DNA of 64,000 nt from Acidimicrobiaceae bacterium. Its GTDB lineage: Bacteria > Actinomycetota > Acidimicrobiia > Acidimicrobiales > Ilumatobacteraceae. Position 1 is the first letter of the stretch, and every line of letters starts with the position of its first letter. The stretch lies in assembly GCA_020637295.1 (NCBI GenBank), contig JACJWF010000013.1, positions 54,395 to 118,394 of the forward strand, in the 5' to 3' direction. Shown here piece after piece: positions 45,528 through 53,511 of this stretch. The position numbers and the translations under genes are program-made. The notes under the pieces were generated by a model. That model did no database searches and was not told the origin of the DNA. It worked only from the letters and a program-made list of their open reading frames with translations.

Positions 45528-47999
45528 ATGGCTGACCTCTTCCTCGGCGGGCTGATCGACGCGGCTGCACACCAGCGCACGGACACCAACGTGGCGCTGC
45601 CCAGCGGCGACTTCACCACCCACGGGGTCATCGTCGGCATGACCGGGTCCGGCAAGACCGGCCTCGGGATCGTGCTCATCGAGGAGGCCCTCAATGCCGG
45701 CGTGCCGACCCTCCTGATCGACCCGAAGGGCGACCTCACCAACCTGTGCCTCACGTTCCCGGCCCTCGCCCCGGCGGACTTCGAGCCGTGGGTGAACGAG
45801 GGCGACGCCACGAAGAACGGCCAGACCGTCCCCGAGTTCGCGGCCGCCCAGGCGGAGTTGTGGACGAAGGGGCTCGCCGGTTGGGGCATCGGCCCGGACC
45901 GCATCGCCGCCCTGCGCGCCGCCACCGACTTCACCATCTACACGCCCGGGTCCAACGGCGGCGTCGGCCTGAACATCGTCGGCTCGCTCACCGCCCCGCC
46001 CGCTGGCGCCGACCCGGAGGCCACGGGCGACGAGATCGAGGGCTTCGTCAGCGGCCTGCTCAGCCTGGTCGGCATCGACGCCGACCCGCTGTCCAGCCGG
46101 GAGCACATCCTCCTCAGCAACCTCATCCACCACGAGTGGGAAGCCGGCCGCAACCTGGACCTGCCGACGCTGGTCGGCATGGTGATGAACCCGCCGATCC
46201 GCAAGCTGGGCGTGTTCGAACTGGACCAGTTCTTCCCGCCGAAGGAGCGCCAGGCGTTCGCCATGAGGCTGAACGGGCTGCTCGCCTCGCCGTCGTTCGG
46301 GGCATGGATGCTGGGGACCCCGCTGGACATCGGCGCCATGTTGCGCACACCGGACGGCCGCCCCCGCTGCGCCATCGTCACCACCGCCCACCTCAGCGAC
46401 CAGGAGCGCCAGTTCGTCACCACGCTGGTGCTGTCCAAGCTGGTCACCTGGATGCGCGGCCAGAGCGGCACCACCGACCTGCGCGCCCTGCTGTACATGG
46501 ACGAGGTGGCCGGCTACCTGCCGCCGACCGCCGCCCCGCCCACCAAGAAGCCGATCATGACGCTGATGAAGCAGGCACGGGCGTTCGGCGTGGGCGTGGT
46601 GCTCAGCACCCAGAACCCCGTGGACGTGGACTACAAGGCCCTGTCCAACGCCGGCACATGGATGATCGGCCGCCTGCAGACCGACCGCGACAAGCAGCGC
46701 CTGCTGGACGGGATGAGCGCGGCCACCGGCGGCGTGGACGTGGGTGCCGTGGGCGACACGATCAGCGGCCTCGGCAAGCGCGAATTCGTGCTGCGCCGGG
46801 CCGGCAAGGACAAGCCCGAGGTGTTCACCACCCGCTGGGCGATGAGCTACCTGCGCGGCCCGCTGACGCGTGACCAGATCGCCACGCTGATGGCCGCCCA
46901 GAAGGGTGCCGCCGTGACGCCTGCGACACCAGCGGCGGCGGCGCCCGCGGGCGCGCCCGTGCTGCCGGCGTCCCCGACGCAGGCCATCCCCGCGCCGGCC
47001 CCCGCCCCCACCGAGGCACCTGCGCCTCCGGCGGCACCCGCTGCCGCTCCCAACGTCGACAGCCACTCGACCCCGGTGATGCCGGAGGTCGCGTCCGGCG
47101 TTCCGGTTCGGTTCGCCGACGTCGCCTCCCCCTGGCTGGCCGAGGTTGGCGGCGACCCGCGGGGCACCCAGTGGGAGGCCTCCCTGGTCGCCCGCGTGAC
47201 GATGCGGTTCGACGACACCAAGGCCGGGCTGGTCCACGACGAGGAGTTCGAGGCCGTGCTCTTCCCGCTCGGCGAGATGGTGGATGTCAGCCGCGCCGTC
47301 GCCGCCGACTGGGACGACCGCGACCTCCGCGTGGACACCCCCGCTCAGGCCGTCTACCGGCTCACCGACGCGCCCATCAAGACCGCCGCGTTCTTCAAGC
47401 GGGTGGAGCGCGACCTGGTGGATCACCTCACCCGCATCCGCACCATCGAGATCCAGGTCAACAGCCAGCTCAAGCTGTACAGCCGGCCGGGCGAGGGCGC
47501 CGACGCGTTCTACCAGCGCTGCTACCAGGCGGCCGATGCCAAGGCCGACGCGGAGATCGCCAAGTTGAAGGACAAGTACCAGACGAAGGCCACCTCCCTG
47601 CAGGGCCAGTTGCAGGCCGCGCAGGATCGCGCCGAGGTGCTGGAGGCGGAGCGCAAGGGCAAGCGCAACGACGAGCTGCTGTCCACCGCCGGGTCCATCC
47701 TCGGCAGCATCTTCGGCGGCAAGCGGTCGCGCACCAGCGTGCTCGGCAAGCTGGGCTCGGCGGCCGGCAAGCGCGGCCGGTCCGACGCCGCCAAGGAGCG
47801 GGTCGAGGCCCAGGAGAACAAGATCCAGCACATCCACCACCAACTCGAGCAACTGGAGGCGGAGTTGACCGATGACGTCACGTCGATCGACGCCAAGTGG
47901 ATGGGTGTGGCCAAGGAGATCAGCCCGATGACGGTGCCGCTGGAGCGCACCGATGTGAAGGTCACCCAGCTCGCGCTGGTGTGGATCCCCGTGCCCTGA
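45528..47999 (+). CDS. HerA/VirB4-like ATPase of unknown role
   Basis: An 823-residue protein. The N-terminal about 460 residues are a HerA/FtsK-like ATPase: VIVGMTGSGKTGLGIVLIEE (Walker A), LLIDPKGDLTNLCL, LLYMDEVAGYLPP (Walker B) and VVLSTQNPVDVDYKALSNA. An Ala/Pro-rich linker follows (about 480-530). A C-terminal region ends in long charged helices (YQTKATSLQGQLQAAQDRAE; ENKIQHIHHQLEQLEAEL), probably coiled coil. There is no membrane segment and no NurA-like partner nearby. It may pump DNA or act as a standalone helicase. TAACGT (45515-45520) is 7 bases before the ATG, a leaderless start. Confidence 0.8.
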   Translation: MADLFLGGLIDAAAHQRTDTNVALPSGDFTTHGVIVGMTGSGKTGLGIVLIEEALNAGVPTLLIDPKGDLTNLCLTFPALAPADFEPWVNEGDATKNGQTVPEFAAAQAELWTKGLAGWGIGPDRIAALRAATDFTIYTPGSNGGVGLNIVGSLTAPPAGADPEATGDEIEGFVSGLLSLVGIDADPLSSREHILLSNLIHHEWEAGRNLDLPTLVGMVMNPPIRKLGVFELDQFFPPKERQAFAMRLNGLLASPSFGAWMLGTPLDIGAMLRTPDGRPRCAIVTTAHLSDQERQFVTTLVLSKLVTWMRGQSGTTDLRALLYMDEVAGYLPPTAAPPTKKPIMTLMKQARAFGVGVVLSTQNPVDVDYKALSNAGTWMIGRLQTDRDKQRLLDGMSAATGGVDVGAVGDTISGLGKREFVLRRAGKDKPEVFTTRWAMSYLRGPLTRDQIATLMAAQKGAAVTPATPAAAAPAGAPVLPASPTQAIPAPAPAPTEAPAPPAAPAAAPNVDSHSTPVMPEVASGVPVRFADVASPWLAEVGGDPRGTQWEASLVARVTMRFDDTKAGLVHDEEFEAVLFPLGEMVDVSRAVAADWDDRDLRVDTPAQAVYRLTDAPIKTAAFFKRVERDLVDHLTRIRTIEIQVNSQLKLYSRPGEGADAFYQRCYQAADAKADAEIAKLKDKYQTKATSLQGQLQAAQDRAEVLEAERKGKRNDELLSTAGSILGSIFGGKRSRTSVLGKLGSAAGKRGRSDAAKERVEAQENKIQHIHHQLEQLEAELTDDVTSIDAKWMGVAKEISPMTVPLERTDVKVTQLALVWIPVP

Positions 48000-48004
48000 C
48001 GGTT

Positions 48005-48021
48005 CGGCCGCTCGCCGGCCG
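48005..48021. terminator. candidate hairpin between convergent genes
   Basis: CGGCCG is repeated at both ends around a 5-base loop; because it is self-complementary, a 6-bp GC stem forms 5 bases after the HerA-like gene stop and 17 bases before the stop of the convergent DUF2461 gene. There is no U-tract, so assignment as a terminator is tentative. Confidence 0.35.
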
Positions 48022-48038
48022 GCGCGGTGCGGGTGGGC

Positions 48039-48701
48039 TCAGCGCCAGCTGTCCTCCGGCGGGAGCGTGCTCGGGCCGACGTGGGCGTCCAGCCAGTCGG
48101 TCACGTGGCGGGCGGCCTCCCACACGTCGCGCACCTTGCCGACCGCGGCCTTGGTGTGCATCCACTTCGCCACCGGCCACTCCTTGCCGACGAACAGGCC
48201 CTTGCGGCGCAGCAGCGCGATCCGCGGGTGGTCCTTGGGGTAGCCGCGGGGTGCCGTCTTCAGCTCGCTGATGGCCCCGACGGTGAAGCCCTTCTTCTCC
48301 ATCGCCGCCACCCGCGCCGCCAGGTCACCGCCGGTGCCGTCGGCGTCCACCGCCGTGCGGAAGCGCTCCATCTGGTCGGCGGCGAACCCGTAGTAGCCGG
48401 CGCCGGCGAACAGCGAGGTGGCGTTCAGCGCCAGGTAGTAGCCGGTGCCGCCCTCCCCCTCGCCGTAGGCGCCGGCGTTCTCCTTGTACGGCGTCTTGTC
48501 CTTGGCGAAGCGCACGTCGCGGTAGGGCCGGAAGATCTGGAACGGCCCGTACGCCTCCAGTTCCTCCAGCGCGGCCAGCAGCGGCGCCTTCACCTGCGTG
48601 TCGTAGACGGACTTGTTGGCCTGCCAGAACGGGCGGCTGTTGTCCATCCCCAGGCGCACGTAGAAGTCGAACGCCTCGGCAGGGAACCCGGTGAACGTCA
48701 T
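48039..48701 (-). CDS. DUF2461 domain-containing protein
   Basis: A 220-residue protein with the DUF2461 pattern: GFPAEAFDFYVRLGMDNSRPFW (here GFPAEAFDFYVRLGMDNS), the central FRPYRDVRFAKDKTPYKENAG, GYYLALNATSLFAGAGYYGF, and late WPVAKWMHTKAAVG. The family is common in bacteria and fungi and has no proven activity. The ATG is 7 bases downstream of TACCCT (48714-48709), a leaderless promoter that overlaps the one of the divergent propeller lipoprotein. Confidence 0.85.
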   Translation of the reverse strand: MTFTGFPAEAFDFYVRLGMDNSRPFWQANKSVYDTQVKAPLLAALEELEAYGPFQIFRPYRDVRFAKDKTPYKENAGAYGEGEGGTGYYLALNATSLFAGAGYYGFAADQMERFRTAVDADGTGGDLAARVAAMEKKGFTVGAISELKTAPRGYPKDHPRIALLRRKGLFVGKEWPVAKWMHTKAAVGKVRDVWEAARHVTDWLDAHVGPSTLPPEDSWR

Positions 48702-48708
48702 GGTGGCG

Positions 48709-48718
48709 AGGGTACTCT
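48709..48718. promoter_or_regulatory. overlapping divergent -10 elements
   Basis: On the plus strand TACTCT (48713-48718) precedes GTG 48726 by 7 bases; on the minus strand TACCCT (48714 down to 48709) precedes ATG 48701 by 7 bases. The two hexamers share the central TA step, so both transcripts would start at their own initiation codons about 24 bases apart, and RNA polymerase could open only one of them at a time. Confidence 0.6.
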
Positions 48719-48725
48719 CCGGCAC

Positions 48726-49640
48726 GTGCGTCACGATCCGTTGCGGCGGCGCCGCAGGCCTGTTCGGCGACGGGTCGCTGCCGGTCTCGCGGCTGGCCTC
48801 GTCAGCGTGCTCGCGGGCTGCACCGGTGGCGGCACCGACGGACCGTCGCGGGTCCTGGGCGTAGGCGACGTCGACCTCGTCGCGATCCAGCACAGCGGCG
48901 ACGACTTCGGCCTCGTCGGCCACCGCGAGGACGGGTGGACCATTCCCCTGCCGGGCCCGCGCCGCGTCGGGGCGAAGGCCTTCCCCCACGTCGATGCGGA
49001 TGGCGCAGTGGTGCTGCTGGACGACGACGGGACGATGATCCGGGTCGCCCAGGACGGCACGGAACAGGTGCTCAACGATGACGAGTGGTTCTGCCCGCAT
49101 CACGTCGACGACCATGAGTTCTACGCGGCGAGGCGGCGCGGCGGCACGTGGAGCGTCGGCCGTTTCCGTCGCGACGGCACGGAGGTGCAGGTGTACCCGA
49201 CTGCCGGCGCCACCTCGTCATGCGTGCTTCCGATGGGCGACCATCTGGCGTGGTGGGGCAAGTTCGAAGATGGCGATCAGATCGACGTCTGGGTCACCGA
49301 CCTCGACGGTGGAAGCCCCGTGGTGGTCGCCGGTCGCGAGGACTGCAGCGAGATCGTGTCGGACACGTTCGACTCGCTGCTGGTCTACAGCCGAGCCTGC
49401 GCGGATCCGGACGACAGCGCCACGATCGTCGTCGACGTCGCCAGCGGACAGGAGACCCGGGTGGGCCCAAACAGCGGCGGCGCCAGGTTCTCACCCGACG
49501 GCCGTCGAGTGGCCATGACCGTACCGACCGCGGACGACGGGGCCGACGTGCAGGTGGTGGGCGTCGATGGCAGCGGCGGCACCATCGCGATCCCCGACGC
49601 GCAGTGGCCGGCATGGGTGCCCCTCGGTGGCCAGCAGTAG
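48726..49640 (+). CDS. secreted beta-propeller-like lipoprotein
   Basis: A 304-residue protein. A basic N-terminus (RHDPLRRRRRPVRRR) is followed by VAAGLAAGLVSVLAGC, a lipoprotein signal with lipobox LAGC. The mature part has five or six repeated beta-strand blades of the TolB/WD40-like type, for example TWSVGRFRRDGTEVQVYPTA, IDVWVTDLDGGSPVVVAG and ARFSPDGRRVAMTVPTADDG with the FSPDG motif. Such propellers bind proteins or sugars; the partner is unknown. The GTG start is assigned by its TACTCT-N7 leaderless promoter. A tRNA gene follows 16 bases after the stop. Confidence 0.75.
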   Translation: MRHDPLRRRRRPVRRRVAAGLAAGLVSVLAGCTGGGTDGPSRVLGVGDVDLVAIQHSGDDFGLVGHREDGWTIPLPGPRRVGAKAFPHVDADGAVVLLDDDGTMIRVAQDGTEQVLNDDEWFCPHHVDDHEFYAARRRGGTWSVGRFRRDGTEVQVYPTAGATSSCVLPMGDHLAWWGKFEDGDQIDVWVTDLDGGSPVVVAGREDCSEIVSDTFDSLLVYSRACADPDDSATIVVDVASGQETRVGPNSGGARFSPDGRRVAMTVPTADDGADVQVVGVDGSGGTIAIPDAQWPAWVPLGGQQ

Positions 49641-49656
49641 GCTGGCACCTCCCCAC

Positions 49657-49736
49657 GCGGGCGTGGCGGAACTGGCAGACGCGCAGGATTTAGGTTCCTG
49701 TTCTTCGGAGTGAGGGTTCGAGTCCCTCCGCCCGCA
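49657..49736 (+). tRNA. tRNA-Leu (anticodon TAG)
   Basis: Acceptor arms GCGGGCG (49657-49663) and CGCCCGC (49729-49735) pair fully, with A49736 as discriminator. The anticodon stem CAGGA/TCCTG encloses TTTAGGT, giving anticodon TAG at 49691-49693 (reads CUN, chiefly CUA/CUG). A long variable arm (around TTCTTCGGAG) marks a class II tRNA, and GGTTCGAGTCC forms the T-loop. CCA is not encoded (CCC follows). The gene ends 33 bases before a large symmetric repeat. Confidence 0.95.
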
Positions 49737-49769
49737 CCCACCGGCCGCCCCCGTCCCACCGCCCTCCGT

Positions 49770-49927
49770 CCGAGTGCCTGCCGTCCGACCCGAGTGGCAG
49801 CCCCCACACCCGAGTGCGGAACGCCATCCGAGTGCTCACCCCCACCTCGGGGTACGAGTACGCACTCGGATGAGGCCTGGCACTCGGACCGGGCGCTTGA
49901 CACTCGGACCGGGCGCCTGGCACTCGG
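49770..49927. repeat. 158-base dyad-symmetric array of eight CCGAGTG heptamers
   Basis: CCGAGTG occurs at 49770, 49790, 49810 and 49828, and its reverse complement CACTCGG at 49863, 49881, 49901 and 49921. Spacings are 20, 20, 18 and then, mirrored, 18, 20, 20. Every direct copy and its mirror copy sum to the same value, so the array is exactly symmetric about 49848.5. The heptamers are all identical while the bases between them agree only partly between the two arms. On the right the unit CACTCGGACCGGGCGC recurs in tandem. The array fills most of the 227-base gap between tRNA-Leu and the LLM oxidoreductase gene. Function unknown; operator array, hairpin RNA or structural element are all open. 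Confidence 0.9.
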
Positions 49928-49963
49928 GTCGGAACGGGGCGCGGCGGACGGCATCCTTGGGGG

Positions 49964-50662
49964 ATGCTCGTGGACATCCAGTTCAGCTCGGCCCACAACG
50001 ACTGGCCGCGGCTGCGCGACGCGGTCCTCCAGGCAGAGGCCGACGGGTACGACACCACCTGGGTGTTCGACCACTTCGACGGGGCCACGCTGGGGGGCGA
50101 CCGGCCGCTGTTGGAGTGCTTCACCCTGCTCGGCGCGATGGCCGAGGCAACCACGACGATCGGGGTCGGGGCGCTGGTGGTCAACGTGGCCAACCGTCAT
50201 CGGGCCGTACTCGCCGCTGCGGCGTCCAGCGTGCAGCGCATCAGCGACGGCCGCCTCCGCCTCGGCATCGGGGCCGGCGCAGCGCCGGGCAGTCGCTGGG
50301 CGCAGGAGCACCACGACCGCGGCATCCCGTTGCTGCCGGCGATGGCCGACCGTCACCGGGCGGTCGCCGATGCCATCGACCTGCTGCGCGTCGAGGCGAC
50401 GGAACCGGCACCCCCGCCGATCATCGTCGGCGTCAACAGCGTCGCCCTCGCCGAGCTTGCCGGACGATCAGCCGACGGCGTCAACGTGCGCCTCTCCAGC
50501 CCCACCGCGCCGCGCCTCGTTGCCGCGGCCGCGGAAGCGGCGGCCGGGCGGCCGTTCGAGACCAGCGGGTGGTGCTACGCCGACGACATGGCGTCGCAGG
50601 ATCTCGCCCGCCAGTTGGGCCTGGACCGGCTGATCCTCACCCGCTTCGAAGCCCTCGGGTAG
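49964..50662 (+). CDS. short LLM-class (F420/flavin-dependent) oxidoreductase
   Basis: A 232-residue luciferase-like-fold protein, clearly shorter than usual (about 290-340). Present are the N-terminal strand VDIQFSSAHNDWPRLRDAVL, WVFDHFDGATLGGDRPLLEC, and TTIGVGALVVNVANRHRAVL with the cofactor-site GALV segment. The usual insertion regions are reduced and the C-terminal end is compact (DLARQLGLDRLILTRFEALG). Whether F420 or FMN is the cofactor cannot be decided; F420 is plausible in this phylum. CATCCT stands 6 bases before the ATG. The gene lies immediately downstream of the symmetric heptamer array. Confidence 0.8.
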   Translation: MLVDIQFSSAHNDWPRLRDAVLQAEADGYDTTWVFDHFDGATLGGDRPLLECFTLLGAMAEATTTIGVGALVVNVANRHRAVLAAAASSVQRISDGRLRLGIGAGAAPGSRWAQEHHDRGIPLLPAMADRHRAVADAIDLLRVEATEPAPPPIIVGVNSVALAELAGRSADGVNVRLSSPTAPRLVAAAAEAAAGRPFETSGWCYADDMASQDLARQLGLDRLILTRFEALG

Positions 50663-50793
50663 CGGCACCCGTACCCTTCCGACGCCCAGCCTCCCCCGGA
50701 ACTGAGGTCCGGATCGCGGCGGAATCCGCAATGAAATCGCCCCAGAATCCCGAATGGCACGATCCAGCCCCAGAAGCAACTGGGCCGGTGCGG

Positions 50794-51348
50794 TCAGTCG
50801 TGGGCGATGGTGACGGTCTGGACGGCGGGGGCTTCGCGGCGCAGGGCGGGGAGGACCAGGCGCTCCAGCGTGGCGTCGGTGAACGAGCACCCGGCGCAGG
50901 TCCCGTGCATCCGCACGGTCAGCGTCGGGCCCTCGAGCGCGACCACCTCGATCGAGCCGCCGTGCAACGCGGTCAGCGAGCCGGCGGCCGCGGTGACCAC
51001 CCGCTGCAGGTCGGCAAGGTCCGCCGTGGCAGCGCCGTCACCCGCATCGGCCCCGGCCGCCAGCCACGGCGCACCGGCGGCCAGTGCCTCGCACACGGCG
51101 GCGTCGACGGCCGCGACGTCGGTCCAGCCACCCGCTCCGGCCGTCAGCTCCAGGTACCCCGGCCCGGCAACGACCGCGGCAACCACGCCGTCGGACACCA
51201 GCCCAGCCAGCGCACCAGCGCCCACTACGACACACGCCCGCCTGGGCCCGGCCACCACCGGCTCGTGGACCACCCAGCGCAGCACGCTCGGGTCAGCGGT
51301 GCGCTGCACGTGCGCGACGACGGGGCTGACGGCGTCAGGTGACGGCAT
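50794..51348 (-). CDS. NifU C-terminal domain (Nfu-type) protein linked to feoAB
   Basis: A 184-residue protein. The C-terminal about 80 residues are a NifU/Nfu scaffold domain with CxxC in GTCAGCSFTDATLERLVLPAL and the strand IEVVALEGPTLTVRMHG. The N-terminal about 100 residues (LRWVVHEPVVAGPRRACVVV) have no recognised family. Nfu proteins carry [4Fe-4S] clusters to client enzymes. The start codon overlaps the feoB stop by 14 bases, so it is cotranslated with the ferrous-iron transporter. It may replace the small FeoC-like partner of other feo operons, handling iron entering the cell. Confidence 0.82.
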   Translation of the reverse strand: MPSPDAVSPVVAHVQRTADPSVLRWVVHEPVVAGPRRACVVVGAGALAGLVSDGVVAAVVAGPGYLELTAGAGGWTDVAAVDAAVCEALAAGAPWLAAGADAGDGAATADLADLQRVVTAAAGSLTALHGGSIEVVALEGPTLTVRMHGTCAGCSFTDATLERLVLPALRREAPAVQTVTIAHD

Positions 51349-53233
51349 GCACCACCACCCTCGCGATCAGCGCGCCCACGTAGGCCAACACGAACATCGA
51401 GGCGAAGGCGATCGCCGGCCACTTCCACGAGTTCGTCTCCCGCCGCAGCACGGCGACGGTGGAGAAGCACTGCAACGCGTAGACGAAGAACACCAGGATC
51501 GCCGCGACGGTGGCGGCGTCGTACACCTTGCTGCCGTCGTCGTTGCGCAACTCGTGCAACCGTGCCGGCAGGGAGTCCTCGCTCTCCGCCGCCGTGCTCA
51601 AGGCGAGCGTGGTCACGAACACCTCGCGGGCGGCGAGGCTGCCGATCACGGCCACGTTCGTGCGCCACTCGAACCCGAGCGGGCTGAACACCGTCTCCAT
51701 CGCCTTGCCCATGTTGCCGGCCACGGAGTGCTCCAGCTTCCACGAGTCGCGCTGCACCGTGTCCAGCCCCTGGGGCGGCGAGCCGAAGGAGATGTTGAGC
51801 ATCAGCCACAGCGCCAGCGAGCTGGCGAGGATCACCGTGCCGGCTTTGCGGATGAACGACCACGCCCCGTCCCACGTCTGCAGCAGCACGGCGCGCAGCG
51901 TCGGCCGGCGGTACGGCGGCAACTCCATGATCACCGGGGCGGCGGAGCCGGAGAGTGCGAACAGGTTCAGGACCCCGGCGTACAACAGCCCGCTGACCGC
52001 CCCGAGCGCGTACAGGCCGAACAGCGCCAGGCCCTGGGTGCGGACTGGCCCAAGCACCCGCTCGTCCGGCACGAACGCCGAGATCAGCAGGGTGAACACG
52101 GGCAGCCGGGCCGAGCAGGTCATCAGCGGGGCCGCCATCATCGTGGCGATGCGCCGCCGCTCGCTGGGGATCGTGCGGGTGCTCATGATCCCCGGGATCG
52201 CGCAGGCGAACGACGACAGCATCGACACGAAGCTGCGCCCCTCCAGCCCGAAGCGGCCCATCAGCCGGTCGGCGAGGAAGGCAGCCCGGGCCAGGTAGCC
52301 GACCTTCTCCAGCACGGTGAGGATCAGGAACAGCAGGGCGATCTGGGGGAGGAACACCAGCACGCCGCCCACACCGGCGACGACGCCGTCCCCGAGCAAC
52401 TCGCCGAGCCACCCGGAGATGTGGTCCTTCAGCAGGGTGGACAGTGAGTTGAACGCCGAGTCCAGCCCGTCGATCATCGGTGCGGCGAGTGTGAAGATGG
52501 CCTGGAAGAACGCCAGCATCACCGCCACGAAGACGAGCACGCCCCACACCGGGTGCAGGAGGACGGCGTCCACACGACGGGTGCGGCGGTCGCGGCCAGG
52601 CGGCCGGTAGGCGGACCGCAGGACCGAGGCGACCCACGCGGAGCGGCGGCCGCTCTCCGCCGCCGGGGGCAGCACCGGGCGGGCCCACTCCTGGGGGTTG
52701 GCCAGCAGGGTGCGCACCGCATCCAGCCCGATGCCGCGGTGGCCGATGACGCCGACCACCGGCACCCCGAGCGCAACGGCCAGCACGTCGAGGTCCAGCG
52801 ACCCGCCCCGCGCCGCCAACTCGTCGGTCATCGTGACGATGAGGCACGTCGGGATGTCCAGCCGGAGGATGTCCGCCATGAACAGCAGCGACCGCTCCAG
52901 CGTGGACGCGTCGGCGACCACGGCGATGGCATCCGGCTTGTCCACACCGGGAAGCTCGCCGCGCAGCGCATCGGACACGATCTGCTCGTCGGGGCTGATG
53001 GCGTCGAGCCCGTAGGTGCCGGGCAGGTCCACCAGCGTGAGGTCCCTCCCGTCCACGTGCACCAGGCCCTCGCGGCGGCTGACGGTGACACCCGGGTAGT
53101 TGGCCGTCTTCGCCCGAAGGCCGGTGAGTGCATTGAACAAGGTGGTCTTGCCGGCATTCGGGCTGCCGACCAGCGCCACGTGCAAGGTGCCGGCAGCGAC
53201 GGACCCGGTGGCCTCCGGCTCACAGTGCGACAT
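51335..53233 (-). CDS. feoB: ferrous iron transporter B
   Basis: A 632-residue Fe2+ uptake protein with an N-terminal G domain and a polytopic membrane domain. G1 is GSPNAGKTT (23-31), the switch-I region is NYPGVTVSRREG, and G3 is LVDLPGTYGLD (69-72 core). The G4 motif, usually NxxD, reads TMTD (134-137), replacing Asn by Thr. The membrane part has the Gate motifs SMLSSFACAIPGIMSTRTI and AAREVFVTTLAL. It is shorter than E. coli FeoB (773). It overlaps feoA and the NifU-like gene by 14 bases each. Confidence 0.93.
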   Translation of the reverse strand: MSHCEPEATGSVAAGTLHVALVGSPNAGKTTLFNALTGLRAKTANYPGVTVSRREGLVHVDGRDLTLVDLPGTYGLDAISPDEQIVSDALRGELPGVDKPDAIAVVADASTLERSLLFMADILRLDIPTCLIVTMTDELAARGGSLDLDVLAVALGVPVVGVIGHRGIGLDAVRTLLANPQEWARPVLPPAAESGRRSAWVASVLRSAYRPPGRDRRTRRVDAVLLHPVWGVLVFVAVMLAFFQAIFTLAAPMIDGLDSAFNSLSTLLKDHISGWLGELLGDGVVAGVGGVLVFLPQIALLFLILTVLEKVGYLARAAFLADRLMGRFGLEGRSFVSMLSSFACAIPGIMSTRTIPSERRRIATMMAAPLMTCSARLPVFTLLISAFVPDERVLGPVRTQGLALFGLYALGAVSGLLYAGVLNLFALSGSAAPVIMELPPYRRPTLRAVLLQTWDGAWSFIRKAGTVILASSLALWLMLNISFGSPPQGLDTVQRDSWKLEHSVAGNMGKAMETVFSPLGFEWRTNVAVIGSLAAREVFVTTLALSTAAESEDSLPARLHELRNDDGSKVYDAATVAAILVFFVYALQCFSTVAVLRRETNSWKWPAIAFASMFVLAYVGALIARVVVHAVT

Positions 53234-53510
53234 AGGGCCCCGTGTTCTCGTCGCCCACCGCGACCCTCACGAACTGGGCGTCGCCCCGGCGAACGGCCAA
53301 CCGCGCCCGGCGCACCTCGTACACCGTCGGGTCGCCGAGCGGAGCACGCCGCTCCACCAGGATCTCCGTGCCGGCCACGATCCCCAGGTCCTCCAGGCGG
53401 CGACCCTGCCCGTGCGGGCCCGCCAGCACCTCCACCACCGTGACCACGGCTCCCACGGGCGCATCGCAGAGCGGGATCACTCCGGTCACGGCCCCTCGGG
53501 ACGACTTCAC
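53220..53510 (-). CDS. feoA: FeoA family protein
   Basis: A 96-residue SH3-like protein that associates with FeoB. The pattern VIPLCDAPVGAVVTVVEVLAG, RRLEDLGIVAGTEILVERRAPLG (short core LEDLGIVAGTEILVERR), and RLAVRRGDAQFVRVAV fits FeoA/the DtxR C-terminal fold. The GTG at 53510 is chosen because TAGGCT lies 8 bases upstream and is overlapped by an iron box; the reading frame is open further upstream. It overlaps feoB by 14 bases and heads the feoA-feoB-nfu operon. Confidence 0.88.
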   Translation of the reverse strand: MKSSRGAVTGVIPLCDAPVGAVVTVVEVLAGPHGQGRRLEDLGIVAGTEILVERRAPLGDPTVYEVRRARLAVRRGDAQFVRVAVGDENTGPYVAL

Positions 53511-53511
53511 G

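Noticed and set aside
45420..47852. 810-codon open frame on the minus strand
   Set aside because: Antisense to the HerA-like ATPase, whose Walker motifs make the plus strand the coding one.
49657..49736. tRNA-Leu as an integration (att) site with the adjacent repeat as an island edge
   Set aside because: No integrase lies next to it, no copy of the tRNA 3' end was noticed downstream, and the following genes are ordinary in base composition.
49770..49927. CRISPR array or iteron-type replication origin
   Set aside because: The repeat is only 7 bases and half of the copies are inverted, unlike CRISPR. No rep or cas gene is in the window, and the site is chromosomal.
50663..50793. Terminator between the LLM and NifU-like genes
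   Set aside because: A 5-bp CCGGA/TCCGG stem (50696-50712) is present but weak and without a U-tract; it was left out of the feature list.
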